A stretch of 64,000 nucleotides of DNA, taken from JANQRZ01 sp965215165. GTDB lineage: Bacteria > Bacteroidota > Rhodothermia > Rhodothermales > JANQRZ01. A program made the translations under genes and the position numbers. The notes under the pieces were generated by a model, which was given only the letters and a program-made list of their open reading frames with translations, was not told where the DNA came from and made no database searches. The stretch spans positions 868,001-932,000 of the forward strand of contig CBDCCX010000006.1 of assembly GCA_965215165.1 (NCBI GenBank), written 5' to 3'. Of the stretch, positions 9,376-18,295 are shown one piece after another (within the stretch, counting starts at the first letter, position 1; each line of letters begins with the position of its first letter).

Positions 9376-10981
9376 ATGCCCGAAGCCCGCGTCGCCTCCA
9401 TCCATGACCTCGAAGACGGCCAGATGATGACCGTCACCGTCGACGAGCACCGAGGTGCTGCTCTCGCGTGTCGACGGCCAGTTCTACGCGTGCGGCGCGC
9501 GCTGCACCCACTACGGCGCGCCGCTTGCCGACGGCGTGCTCGATGGCCGCACGGTCATCTGCCCGTGGCACCACGCCCGGTTCGACGTCACCTCCGGCGG
9601 CCTCGAAGACCCGCCCGCGCTCGACGCCCTCAGCCATTACCACGCGTGGACCGAGGGCAACGACGTGTTCGTCCGCGTGCCCGAGGATGCAGAGACCACC
9701 CCGAAAGGGGCGAGCTACCGCGAGAGCGGCGGCGAGACGCCGGCGATGGCGGACCGTGACTTCGACGGCCACCCGCAGACGTTCGTGATCGTCGGCGGCG
9801 GCGCGGCGGGGCAGGCCGCCGCCGAGACGCTCCGCGAGGTCGGCTTCCGAGGCCGGGTCGTGATGGTGACGAAGGAGGAGGCGCGGCCCTACGACCGGAC
9901 CGTCCTCAGCAAAGGCTTCCTCAGCGGCAAGGCCGGCCCCGACGCGCTCCCGCTCCGCGACGCCGACTTCTACCAGCGCCACGGCATCGAGGTCGTGAGC
10001 GGCCAGGCAGTGACGAAGCTCGACGCCGCCGAGAAGACGATCCACTTCGAGAACGGCGAGCCGCTGACGTACGACCGCGCGCTCGTCGCCACCGGCGGCA
10101 CGCCGCGCTGCCTCCAGGTGCCGGGGGCCGACCTCGACGGGGTGTTCACCCTTCGCTCGGCGGCAGACGCCGAGGCCATCGCCGCGCGCGCCGCCGGAGC
10201 GAAGCGGGCCGTCATCGTCGGCTCCAGCTTCATCGGGATGGAGGCCGCAGCCAACCTGACGCAGCGCGGCCTCGCCGTCACCGTGGTGTCGGTCGACGAG
10301 GTCCCCTTCGAGAAGGTGCTCGGAGCCGAGGTCGGCGGCCTCTTCCTCCAGACGCACCGAGCGAACGGCGTCACCTTCCACCTCGACAGCGGGGTCCGGA
10401 AGATCGAGAAAAAGGGCAGCGGCCTCGTGCTCACCACCACCGGGGGCACCACCGTCGAGGGCGACCTGGTGCTCGTCGGGATCGGCATCACGCCGGCCAC
10501 CGACTTCCTCGACGGCGTCACGCGGGCCGACGACGGGAGCGTGATCGCCGGTGCCCACCTCGCCGTCGGCGACGGCCTCTGGGTGGCCGGCGACATCGCG
10601 CGCTTTCCGTACGGGCCGGGCGAGCGGGTTCGGATCGCGCACTGGCGGCTGGCGCAGCAGCACGGCCGCATCGCCGCGCGCAACATGGCCGGGCAGGCCC
10701 TCCCGTTCCAGGGCGTCCCGTTCTTCTGGTCCGGCCAGTTCGGTGTCAGCCTCCGCTACCTCGGCCATGCCGAGGCGTGGACCGAGGTGCACCTCGAGGG
10801 GAGCCTCGACGACAAGCGCTTCATCGCCTACTACCTCGAGGGTGGAGAGGTACTCGCCGCCGCCGGCGTCGGGCGCGACCGCGCGATGGCTGCCCTCCAC
10901 GCCCTGATGCTCGCCGGCCAAACCCCGACGGCTGCCGAGGTCCGCGCCGGCTTCGACCCGCTCGCTCGGCTGAGTGCGTAG
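9376..10981 (+). CDS. Rieske-domain FAD/NAD(P) oxidoreductase (AIF-like), frame broken near 9451
   Basis: Fusion of an N-terminal Rieske [2Fe-2S] domain and a pyridine nucleotide-disulfide reductase. The Rieske ligands are seen in GARCTHYGAPL and CPWHHARFDV. The FAD motif is VIVGGGAAGQAAAETL, the NAD(P) motif is VIVGSSFIGMEAAANL, and the late FAD motif is LWVAGDIARFPYG, with a reductase C-terminal domain after it. The first 25 residues (MPEARVASIHDLEDGQ onward) are in one frame and the rest in another. Removing one C at 9450/9451 rejoins them as VDEHEVLLSRVDGQFY, exactly as the family requires. Either the gene is frameshifted or the base is a sequencing error; a shorter protein starting at 9455 would lack the first Rieske strands. 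Likely an electron-transfer reductase; the substrate is unknown. Confidence 0.8.
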
Positions 10982-11001
10982 CGCTGAAGGACTTAGGAGA
11001 C

Positions 11002-11451
11002 CTAGCGACTGTCCTTGAGGCTGTCGATCAGCGCCTCCATCTCGGCGATTTCGCGGCGCTGGGTGCGGATAATGTTGTCGGCCAGCTCCCGCACGCGGGG
11101 GTCGGCGATGCGCGCCCGCTCGCTGGTCAGAATCGCAATCGAGTGGTGCGGGATCATGGCCCTCATCCACGCCACGTCGTCGACGGTGTCCTGACTGCGG
11201 ACGAGAACGAACGAGGCGGCGAAGACGAGCGCGGCCCCAACGAAGATGGCGACGTTCTTCCGCTTGTCGTCGTACATCTTCAGCATGAAGGCGAGCATGA
11301 TGGCGGCCATCGAGGCCCCCATGTAGAGCGCCATCCAGAACTTCGTCTGGCTCCACCAGACGTGCTCCACCGTGTAAACGGTCGAGTACATGAGTACGAA
11401 CATCACCACCGTCGAGGTGGCGATCATGGCGAAAAAGCGAGTGTAGGACAT
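11002..11451 (-). CDS. DUF305 membrane protein
   Basis: 149-residue protein with three membrane helices (about residues 7-26, 38-57 and 67-83) and a C-terminal four-helix DUF305 segment. The family motif M-x2-H-H is seen in MRAMIPHHSIAILTSERA, and the tail has NIIRTQRREIAEMEALI. DUF305 proteins are ferritin-like in fold and often occur in metal-resistance clusters, where His and Met residues may bind copper. It is the last gene of a same-strand cluster, 91 bases after the multicopper oxidase, which supports a copper role. Convergent with the Rieske oxidoreductase. Confidence 0.85.
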   Translation of the reverse strand: MSYTRFFAMIATSTVVMFVLMYSTVYTVEHVWWSQTKFWMALYMGASMAAIMLAFMLKMYDDKRKNVAIFVGAALVFAASFVLVRSQDTVDDVAWMRAMIPHHSIAILTSERARIADPRVRELADNIIRTQRREIAEMEALIDSLKDSR

Positions 11452-11542
11452 AGGTCAGGGAGGTTGGGTGAGAGCACCGACCAGGACGTAGGGAAACGCG
11501 ATCACGACGAGCGCTGTCGTTCGAGCATCCCGAACTGGGATG

Positions 11543-12952
11543 TCAGTGCATGGAGTGGCTCCCTTCGGGCACAGACGGCGTGTGGCCCGAGCCGAGGCGG
11601 ACGCCGTCGCGGGCGGCCTCCTCGCGGGTCACGGCGCGGGCGACGGTGCCGGGCGGGTGCTCGTACCAACCGGGGAAGCGGTCGACGTCCACCGGCTTCC
11701 TCCGGACAAGCAGGTTGGTGTACATCCCGCCCATCGTGATGTAGCCGAACGGCCCGGCCGCGCCGACCATCGGGACCGAGTTCTCGGGCACCGCCATGTG
11801 GCCCATCTGGACATGCTTGCCCATCTCGTCCATCCCGTGCTCGCCCATCGTCGCGTAGCCGGGCAGAAGCGGCTGCACCTCGCGGTCGAGCGCGGCGGCG
11901 TCGACCCCGGTGGTGTTGGGGGTCTCGTGGCCCATCTGGTTCATCACGTGGTGCGTCATGTGGCAGTGCATCGCCCAGTCGCCGAGCGCGTCGGCCGTGA
12001 ACTCGACCGTGCGCGTGCTCCCGACCGGAACGAGGACTGTCGTCTCGGGCCACTGCCCGGCAGGCGGAATCGGGCCGCCATCGGTGGCGACGATGTTCCA
12101 GGCGTGCCCGTGGAGGTGGATCGGGTGGTGGTCCATCGGCGAGAGGTTGCCGAAGCGGATGCGGACGCGGTCGCCCAGCCCGACCACGAGCGGGTCGGTG
12201 CCGGGAAACGCTTTTGCGTTCATCGTCAGGACGTTGAAGTCCGACATCGCGTTCGGGTCCGGCCGGCTCGTGCCGGGCCGGACGAGCCACTCGTGGAGCA
12301 TGATCGCGATGTCGCGGTCGACGTCGTCCCGCCCACGCTCGTGGACGACGAACATCCCCGTCAGCCCCATCCCGATCTGGGTCATCTCGTCGTGGTGGCT
12401 GTGGTACATGAACGTCCCGTTCTGGCGGATCGGGAAGTCGTAGACGAACGTCTGGCCGGGCGCGATCACGGGCTGCGTGAGCCCGCCGACGCCGTCCATC
12501 CCGCTGGGGAGGAAGAACCCGTGCCAGTGCAGCGTCGTCGCCACGCCGAGGCGGTTGGTGACGTAGACGCGGACGCGGTCGCCCTCGACGGCTTCGAACG
12601 TCGGCCCGTGGACCTGGCCGTTGTAGCCCCAGCACGTGGCCCTCAGGCCGGGCGCGAAGGCGTGCTGGACTTCCTCGACGGTCATTTCGTAGACCCACGC
12701 GCCGTCGGGCGCGCGGCGGCCGGTGAGCGAGGTGCCGTTCGGCGTGTAGACGCGGGCGGGGCGGTCGCCCACCCACTGCGTCGAGAGGTCGCGGGCTGCG
12801 AGGGCAGGGTGGCGCGCGTGAGGGGTGGCAGCGGCCAAGGCCTCGGGGTCGACCTCGACCGGGAGGGCGGCGGCGTGGCGGGTGCCGAGCGCGGCACCGC
12901 TGAGGCTGAGGGCGCTGGCCTTGAGCCAGTCGCGGCGGGAGAACGTGGACAT
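11543..12952 (-). CDS. Tat-exported multicopper oxidase
   Basis: 469-residue laccase-like copper oxidase, probably oxidising Cu(I) to Cu(II) outside the cytoplasm. The N-terminus MSTFSRRDWLKASALSLSGA is a twin-arginine signal. All copper ligand motifs are visible: TLHWHGFF, MYHSHHDEM, HHPIHLHGHAWN and the type-1 site MHCHMTHHVMNQM, with a methionine as likely axial ligand. A Met/His-rich loop (GEHGMDEMGKHVQMGHM) near the C-terminal third resembles copper-sensing loops of CueO/CopA. The start at the Tat signal is preferred to a 48-codon upstream extension, which lies inside the tolC-like gene. It begins 10 bases after that gene. Confidence 0.92.
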   Translation of the reverse strand: MSTFSRRDWLKASALSLSGAALGTRHAAALPVEVDPEALAAATPHARHPALAARDLSTQWVGDRPARVYTPNGTSLTGRRAPDGAWVYEMTVEEVQHAFAPGLRATCWGYNGQVHGPTFEAVEGDRVRVYVTNRLGVATTLHWHGFFLPSGMDGVGGLTQPVIAPGQTFVYDFPIRQNGTFMYHSHHDEMTQIGMGLTGMFVVHERGRDDVDRDIAIMLHEWLVRPGTSRPDPNAMSDFNVLTMNAKAFPGTDPLVVGLGDRVRIRFGNLSPMDHHPIHLHGHAWNIVATDGGPIPPAGQWPETTVLVPVGSTRTVEFTADALGDWAMHCHMTHHVMNQMGHETPNTTGVDAAALDREVQPLLPGYATMGEHGMDEMGKHVQMGHMAVPENSVPMVGAAGPFGYITMGGMYTNLLVRRKPVDVDRFPGWYEHPPGTVARAVTREEAARDGVRLGSGHTPSVPEGSHSMH

Positions 12953-12962
12953 AGGAGGAGGG

Positions 12963-14381
12963 TTAGTGGCCGGCGTCGCGCATCGACGCGCCATCGGCGT
13001 TTGACATGGAAAGCGAGCCCGCGTCGAGGTCGGGCCTCCCACCCTGGAGGAGGAGGGCGAGGTCGGCGCGGGCCGTCCAGTAGGCGGCGAGCGCATCGAG
13101 GTACTGGCGGCTCGCGGCCCCCTCGGCCTGCTGCGCTTGCAGCAGCCCGAAGACGCCCGTCTGCATCGCGTTGTACTGGCGGAGCGTCTGCGCCGTCAGC
13201 TCGGCGCGGAGCGGGAGCACGACGGTCTGGTACTGCCGCGCCGCTGTGCGCGCCGCGCCGAGGCGGGCCGCGAGGAGCCGGGCGGCCGAGCGGACCTCGA
13301 CGCCGAGGGCGTGGTAGACGGCGCGCCGCCGGCGAAGCTCGGCGCGGAGGCGCGCCCGGCGGGCCTGCCCCTGGTCGAAGAGTGGGAGCACCACCTCGAC
13401 CTCGGGACCGGCCTCCCACTCGCTCTCCTCCCGCTCGACCTCGCCGCCGGCCTCGAGCTCGGGCAGCAGGCGCTCGGGGCGGGCCAGGCCAAGCCGCTCG
13501 CCGAGCGTGACAAGGTCCTGCCGCGCCGTCGCGAGCGCGAGGCTGGCCTCGACGGCTCGGGCCTCGAGGTCTTCGGGGAAGGCTTCGTCCTCGGGGACCG
13601 AGGGCAGCGCGCCCGCGAGCTCGAAGGCGACGGCCTCGCCGAACAGCCCCATCCGCCGCGCAAGCGCCTCCCGGCTCTCGACGGCCTGCGCCTCGGCCCG
13701 CACGAGGTCGAGGCGGGCCTGCTCGAAGCGGGCCTGCTCGGCGAGGAGGTCCACGGCGGGGACGTTCCCGGCCTCGCGCAGGAGCAGCGCCGCGCCGTAG
13801 GCGGCCTCGGCGTTGTCGACCATCATGCGCTGCAAAGCCGTCCGGGCGGCGTCGGCCTGGGCGCGGTAGAATGCGGCGCGCGTCCCGGCGGCGACTCCGA
13901 GCACGGCCTCGGCCACGCGGAGGCGCGCGGCTTCGTAGGCGCTCCGGGCGATGCGCTTGCGGAGCGGGAGGTAGAACACATCGAGAAACTCGAACGCGGC
14001 GGTGAACCGGAGGTCCGGCGGCCCGCGCTCCTCGAGCGACCACAGCGCGCCCCCACCGAAGACCGGGTTCGAGAGCAGCCCCGCCTGCACCAGGTCGGCC
14101 TGGGCGAGGCCGAGGGTCTCGTAGGTCGCCTGGAGGCGGCGGTTGTTGAGCAGGGCGACCTGCACGACGGCCTCAGCGGTGAGTGAGTCGGCGAGGAGGC
14201 GGGCCACGGCACGGTCGGCGGCGGCGTCTTGCTCGCCGTCGGTGCGCCAGACCACCTGAGCGTCGGTGCGTCCGCCGAGGGTTTCGCCCAGGTCCTCGAA
14301 AGCGTGGTGCGGTTGGACCGTCGCGCAGCCTGCAAGGACGAAGACGAGGGGGACGAGACGCAGAAGAGGGTTAGTGGTCAT
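12963..14381 (-). CDS. TolC-family outer-membrane efflux lipoprotein
   Basis: 472-residue TolC/OEP-family protein. The leader MTTNPLLRLVPLVFVLAGC carries a lipobox. Two outer-membrane-factor repeats are seen as long helical stretches; the first contains LLNNRRLQATYETLGLAQADLVQAG in pieces typical of the family, the second LGLARPERLLPELEAG, followed by LPLFDQGQARRARLRAEL. Such proteins form the outer-membrane channel of a tripartite pump, but no inner-membrane pump or adaptor is encoded in the window. Its start overlaps the end of the DUF3347 gene by 11 bases and its end is 10 bases from the multicopper oxidase, so the three are translationally linked. Likely copper or heavy-metal handling. 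Confidence 0.88.
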   Translation of the reverse strand: MTTNPLLRLVPLVFVLAGCATVQPHHAFEDLGETLGGRTDAQVVWRTDGEQDAAADRAVARLLADSLTAEAVVQVALLNNRRLQATYETLGLAQADLVQAGLLSNPVFGGGALWSLEERGPPDLRFTAAFEFLDVFYLPLRKRIARSAYEAARLRVAEAVLGVAAGTRAAFYRAQADAARTALQRMMVDNAEAAYGAALLLREAGNVPAVDLLAEQARFEQARLDLVRAEAQAVESREALARRMGLFGEAVAFELAGALPSVPEDEAFPEDLEARAVEASLALATARQDLVTLGERLGLARPERLLPELEAGGEVEREESEWEAGPEVEVVLPLFDQGQARRARLRAELRRRRAVYHALGVEVRSAARLLAARLGAARTAARQYQTVVLPLRAELTAQTLRQYNAMQTGVFGLLQAQQAEGAASRQYLDALAAYWTARADLALLLQGGRPDLDAGSLSMSNADGASMRDAGH

Positions 14382-15117
14382 GGGGTCCCTCCACCGCGCC
14401 GTGCTCCGGGGTGCCGCCGAGCGTTTCATCGCGCGAGCCGCACGACGCCATCGCCGGGCCGAAGAACGGGTTCTGCGCCTCGCCCTCGCGCTGGAGCCAG
14501 ACGCCGCCTTCGGCTGCGTCGGCCATGCTACAGGTGAACCGCGCGAGGTCATAGCCGGCGGGTACCCCTACGGTCTCCACGAGGGCAGCGAAGGGAGGGC
14601 TCAGCGCGCCGAAGGCTGCGCGCGCGGCCCCGAGATCGGTGGCCCGGCTGAGGGCGTGCGCGTGGGCGCGGATGCCGTCAGTCTCCGCCGCTCGCTCGTG
14701 CCAGAAATGAGGCGCATCAGCAGGAGCCGACTCGGCGAGGGCCATGAGCGTCGTCCCGAAGACCCGAGCCTGCTCGCCGATGCCATCGAGCCGGTCCGCA
14801 GCGAGCGACTCCTGAAGGGCCAGGTAGGCATCGAGGACCTCAGCGAAGCGGTCTGGCGCGCGACCTCGCCTCGTCGGCGCGTGCTCCGGTTCGGCCAGGG
14901 CCGCCGGGCCGCCAGGGTCCGTGGCGAGCGGCGTCTCGTCGGGCCGCAGAGGCGGAGGCAGGTCCGGCTGAGGAGCGGGGGGAAGCGGCGAGGTCTCGGC
15001 GTAGAGGGCCGAGGAGGGAGCCGTCGGAGCCGCCGGGTGACCGGCGGGAGTGAGAACGGGGCAAGGGGCGGCGCATCCTGCAACGAGGAGCACCGCCAGA
15101 AGGGGTACGTAGTTCAT
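14371..15117 (-). CDS. DUF3347-like lipoprotein
   Basis: 248-residue lipoprotein (leader MNYVPLLAVLLVAGC). A proline-rich linker of about 75 residues precedes a DUF3347-type domain at roughly residues 85-240. Recognisable parts are VLDAYLALQESLAADRLDG, an Ala-rich helix, LSPPFAALVETVGVP, and the C-terminal CSMADAAEGGVWLQ and NPFFGPAMASCGS, where DUF3347 proteins usually have CPMA and NPYFG..M..CG. The domain is common in copper/heavy-metal efflux loci of Bacteroidota and is suspected to bind metal through these Cys/Met residues. It ends in a His-rich tail (HGAVEGPHDH). The gene overlaps the TolC-like gene downstream. Confidence 0.8.
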   Translation of the reverse strand: MNYVPLLAVLLVAGCAAPCPVLTPAGHPAAPTAPSSALYAETSPLPPAPQPDLPPPLRPDETPLATDPGGPAALAEPEHAPTRRGRAPDRFAEVLDAYLALQESLAADRLDGIGEQARVFGTTLMALAESAPADAPHFWHERAAETDGIRAHAHALSRATDLGAARAAFGALSPPFAALVETVGVPAGYDLARFTCSMADAAEGGVWLQREGEAQNPFFGPAMASCGSRDETLGGTPEHGAVEGPHDH

Positions 15118-15234
15118 GACCTGATCGGTTGATACCAGAGGCGCACACGTCTCCCCGGAGAGAAACGCGTGGAGAGACGGCTCACCACAGAGCCGCCGGG
15201 CGGCAGCCGAAGCTGCCGGGCCACCGATCAGGTC
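15118..15234. repeat. 12-bp inverted repeat bracketing an intergenic gap
   Basis: GACCTGATCGGT at 15118-15129 and its exact reverse complement at 15223-15234 enclose the gap between the Cys/His-rich gene and the DUF3347 gene. Inside is a smaller hairpin with a 7-bp stem and CGAA loop (15201-15218). The arms overlap the end of the upstream gene and abut the start of the downstream gene. Possible transcript-level control element or a mobile-element scar. Confidence 0.7.
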
Positions 15235-15644
15235 AGGAAGCGGCCGAGGGCGATATGGAGCGGAACTCGTCGGTCCGGCGGCGAAGCGTCCAACGCCAGC
15301 ACCGGGGAGGGGGGCTGCACAGCGACGTCAAGGCTCGGGAGCCTGAGCACAACGGCCGCCTCGAGGGTCGGAGCCGTCGGCGTGGGCGTCCCTACCGCGA
15401 CGAGTACGCAGCACGGCAGGACCACCACCGGCGACGAGGCCGGGGTCTCATCGCCGTCGCTGTGGCAGGGGGGCATCGCCGGCTTCGATTCTGCGCCCTG
15501 ACTCTCGTGCTCAACCGTCACTTCCGGGCTCGTCATCGCGCCCGTCATCGCACAGGCGTGCTGTGCCAGTGGCAGAGCCGCCATCAGCACGAAGCTGAGA
15601 GCGAGCAGGGCGGGGAGGAAACGGTATGTGCGGAGGTTGTACAC
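15228..15644 (-). CDS. Small exported Cys/His-containing protein of copper cluster
   Basis: 138-residue protein with an N-terminal export signal (about residues 8-29, FLPALLALSFVLMAALPLAQ). The mature part carries HACAMTGAM, MPPCHSDGD and LPCC, so four cysteines (31, 60, 78, 79) with nearby His and Met, a pattern seen in small periplasmic metal-binding proteins. I do not recognise a named family. It is first in a same-strand run with DUF3347, TolC-like, multicopper oxidase and DUF305 genes, which suggests copper binding or sensing. The start ATG gives a complete signal peptide. Confidence in coding is moderate; function is inferred from context only. Confidence 0.6.
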   Translation of the reverse strand: MYNLRTYRFLPALLALSFVLMAALPLAQHACAMTGAMTSPEVTVEHESQGAESKPAMPPCHSDGDETPASSPVVVLPCCVLVAVGTPTPTAPTLEAAVVLRLPSLDVAVQPPSPVLALDASPPDRRVPLHIALGRFLT

Positions 15645-15704
15645 GAGAGCGCTGCTACCGAACCGGCAGCGCGGGTGTTCCCTGACGCGGACCCCCTCCT
15701 CGAG

Positions 15705-16820
15705 CTAGCCGACGAACGTCTGCATCGGACTCGTGCGGTGGGCAGTGGCGCGCACGTCGAGGTCGGGGAAGCGCGCCGATAGCCAGTCCACGAGCAAGCG
15801 CTCGGTGACGCGCTCGGTCTCGTAGTGGCCGGCGTCGATGAGCGCCATCCGGGGCGTGCCGTCCGAGGCGAGGGGCTGGAAAAACGTATGGTAGGTGAGG
15901 TCCGCCGTGACGAAGGCATCGGCCCCGGACGCCATCGCCTTCGAGACCAGCGACGAGCCGGCCCCGCCGCACACGGCAACGGTCTCGACCGGGGCCTCCG
16001 GGTCGCCGACGTAGCGGAGCGAGGCGGCGTCTAGCTTCGCTGCGACCACGTCGAGAAACGCTTTAAGTGGTGTCGCTTTTCCCAGCGTGCCGATGGCTCC
16101 CATCCCAGCCTGCGTCGACGGCTGCTCGACGGGGTAGAGATCGTAGGCGACCTCCTCATACGGGTGCGCCTCGCGCAGCGCAGCAAGGACGCGCGCGAGG
16201 TCCCACCGCGCGACCTCTGCCTCGATCCGCTCCTCTTCGGCGGCTTCTAGCTCGCCCGGCGTGCCCGTGTGCGGGTCGGCGTTTTCGCCCGGTCGAAAGT
16301 GGCCGGTACCGGTCGTGGTGAACGCGCACGCCGAGTAGTCCCCGATCCGCCCGGCCCCGGCGTCGGCGAGCGCCGTGCGGACGGCCTCGGCGTGCGTCGG
16401 CGGCGCGAAGGCGACGAGCTTGACGAGCGACTCGGTCATGCCGTCGAGGAAGCGGACCTCGCGCAGCCCGAGCTGCTCGGCGAGCGCGGAGGAGACCCCG
16501 CCGGGTGCCGCGTCGAGATTCGTGTGGATGGCGTAGTAGGCAATGCCCGACCGGGCGAGGCGGTACGCGAGGCTGCCCACGAAGTCGGTCGGCACGAGCC
16601 GGTCGAGCGGGCGGAACAGGAGCGGGTGGTGGGTGATGATGAGGTCGGCCCCCGCCGTCTCGGCCTCGCTGAGGACAGCCGGCGTGAGGTCGAGCGCGAC
16701 GAGCACCGACCGAACGCCCTGCGCCGGGTCGCCGACCTGGAGGCCGACGCGGTCGTAGAAGAGCTTCTGGCCGGGTGGGGCCCAGCGTTCGAGCGCGGCG
16801 GCGATGGTGCGGACGGTCAT
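15705..16820 (-). CDS. NIF3-like dinuclear metal-centre protein
   Basis: 371-residue NIF3/YbgI-family protein, forming hexameric rings with a dinuclear metal site; often annotated as GTP cyclohydrolase 1 type 2 without firm evidence for that reaction. Metal ligands are visible in LIITHHPLLF (His-His), IHTNLDAAPGGVSSALAEQLG, and C-terminal DAGHYETER. The insert of about 130 residues between the two halves (ending HPYEEVAYDLYPVE) corresponds to the PII-like middle domain of the long form. The start at MTVRTIAAALERWAPP matches the family N-terminus; an upstream in-frame ATG adds 24 non-conserved residues. It ends 60 bases before the copper cluster on the same strand. Confidence 0.92.
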   Translation of the reverse strand: MTVRTIAAALERWAPPGQKLFYDRVGLQVGDPAQGVRSVLVALDLTPAVLSEAETAGADLIITHHPLLFRPLDRLVPTDFVGSLAYRLARSGIAYYAIHTNLDAAPGGVSSALAEQLGLREVRFLDGMTESLVKLVAFAPPTHAEAVRTALADAGAGRIGDYSACAFTTTGTGHFRPGENADPHTGTPGELEAAEEERIEAEVARWDLARVLAALREAHPYEEVAYDLYPVEQPSTQAGMGAIGTLGKATPLKAFLDVVAAKLDAASLRYVGDPEAPVETVAVCGGAGSSLVSKAMASGADAFVTADLTYHTFFQPLASDGTPRMALIDAGHYETERVTERLLVDWLSARFPDLDVRATAHRTSPMQTFVG

Positions 16821-16888
16821 GTCGAGTGACGAGGTTGGAAGGACGAACAACGAATGGAGACCGGAGGATACCTCGTCATGCTCGCTCG

Positions 16889-18229
16889 TCATTCGCTGTC
16901 CGTCGTTCGGCCAGAGAGCCGAATGCCCTCAGCCTCGTCGACGCGCGCCAGCATCACCGCCCCGATGGCGAAGAGCACGATCACGATGGAAACCCCGGCG
17001 CGCTGCGAGCCGAAGACGCCCGTCAGGATGCCGAGCGCGAGCGGCCCGATGAATGCCGTCGCCTTGCCCGAGAACGCGAAGAAGCCGAAGAACTCGGTCT
17101 CCTTGTCGTCCGGCACGAACCGCCCCAAGAGCGACCGGCTCGACGCCTGGTTCGGGCCGATGGCGATGCCGACCAGGAGGCCCGAGGCCCAGAAGACGGC
17201 CTTGCTCGTCGTGACGATGGCGAGCACCGAGGCGAGGCTGAGGAGCGCGAGCGAGATGAAGATCACGGTCCGCCCGCCGAGCCGGTCGTCCAGAAACCCG
17301 AACCCGAAGGCCCCGAGGCCGGCCATGACGTTGAGCACGATCCCGAAGAGCAGCACCTCCTCGATCGTGAAGCCGAGCGTGCCCTGCGCGTAGATGCCGC
17401 CGAAGGCGATCAGCGTCACTAGGCCGTCGTTGTAGAACAGCCGCGCCACGAGGAGGCGGACGATCTCCCGGTAGCGCCCCAGCTCGCGGGCGGTCTCCAC
17501 TAGCTCGCCCCAGCTCGCCCGGAGCAGGGCGCCGGCGCGGGGTTTGTCCTCGGCCGGCACCTCGCGCAGAATCAGAAAGGTCGGGATGCTGAAGAGCGCG
17601 AACCAGCCGGCGACGAGGAGGTTGGTCGCCCGGACGTGCTCGCCCGTCGCCTTCTCCAGCCCGAACGGCGCGACCTCGGGGTTGACGAGCACGACCAGCG
17701 CGATCGCCATGCAGAGCAGCCCGCCGACGTAGCCCAGCGCCCAGCCGTAGCCCGAGACCCGGCCGATGGCCTCGGGCGGGGCGATCTCCGGGAGGTAGGC
17801 GTTGTAGAACACCGCGCCCATCTCGAAGGCGATGTTCGCGAGGATGAACCAGAACAGTGCCTGCGCCACCTCGCCCGGCTCGGCGAAGAACAGCATCGCG
17901 GTCCCGACGACGCAGACGGCCGTCGTGGCGAGCAGAAAGCGCTTGCGGCTCCCGCTCCGGTCGGCGAGCGCGCCGAGGAAGGGGGAGAGGAGGGCGACGC
18001 AGATGGCCGAGATCGCCACGCCGCGCGACCACAGGACGGTGCCGAGCTCCGCGTCGGGGACGCGCGCGCCGGTCACGTCCGGCGCGAGGGCCATGTAGCC
18101 GGTGAAGTACGTCCCGTAGATGAACGTCACGACGAGGGTCGTGAACGACGAGTTGGCAAAGTCGTAGAGCGACCACGCCCAGACGGTGCGGCGGTCAAAG
18201 CGACGAGTCGCGGAGCTGCGAGCGGGCAT
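16889..18229 (-). CDS. MFS transporter, UMF1/Atg22-like
   Basis: 446-residue major facilitator with about 12 membrane helices. The N-terminal VWAWSLYDFANSSFTTLVVT and the loop GALADRSGSRKRFLL are characteristic of the UMF1 (Atg22-like) group, whose fungal member exports amino acids from vacuoles. The middle NDGLVTLIAFGGIYAQ and IGPNQASSRSLLGRFVP segments also fit. Substrate in bacteria is unknown. Downstream of it on the same strand, 68 bases away, is the NIF3-like gene. The region upstream of its start carries one of two 30-bp direct repeats. Confidence 0.88.
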   Translation of the reverse strand: MPARSSATRRFDRRTVWAWSLYDFANSSFTTLVVTFIYGTYFTGYMALAPDVTGARVPDAELGTVLWSRGVAISAICVALLSPFLGALADRSGSRKRFLLATTAVCVVGTAMLFFAEPGEVAQALFWFILANIAFEMGAVFYNAYLPEIAPPEAIGRVSGYGWALGYVGGLLCMAIALVVLVNPEVAPFGLEKATGEHVRATNLLVAGWFALFSIPTFLILREVPAEDKPRAGALLRASWGELVETARELGRYREIVRLLVARLFYNDGLVTLIAFGGIYAQGTLGFTIEEVLLFGIVLNVMAGLGAFGFGFLDDRLGGRTVIFISLALLSLASVLAIVTTSKAVFWASGLLVGIAIGPNQASSRSLLGRFVPDDKETEFFGFFAFSGKATAFIGPLALGILTGVFGSQRAGVSIVIVLFAIGAVMLARVDEAEGIRLSGRTTDSE

Positions 18230-18264
18230 GGGGCGCGGCAGAAGGGTGAGCGCGCAAGCTAGGG

Positions 18265-18294
18265 CGCGCCGCGCGGCCGTGGGCAGGCGCGCGT
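18265..18294. repeat. 30-bp direct repeat, copy 1
   Basis: Identical over 30 bases to 19119-19148; the match extends to 34 bases (from 18261) with one mismatch. It lies one base past the stop of the DUF3368 remnant. The copy contains a 7-bp inverted repeat (GCGCGCC at 18264-18270 and GGCGCGC at 18286-18292), so it could form a hairpin at the 3' end of the minus-strand transcript. Confidence 0.9.
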
Positions 18295-18295
18295 A

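Noticed and set aside
9434..13510. Long antisense frames over the Rieske gene and over the copper oxidase/TolC-type genes
   Set aside because: Same GC artefact; the opposite strand carries clear ligand motifs and signal peptides.
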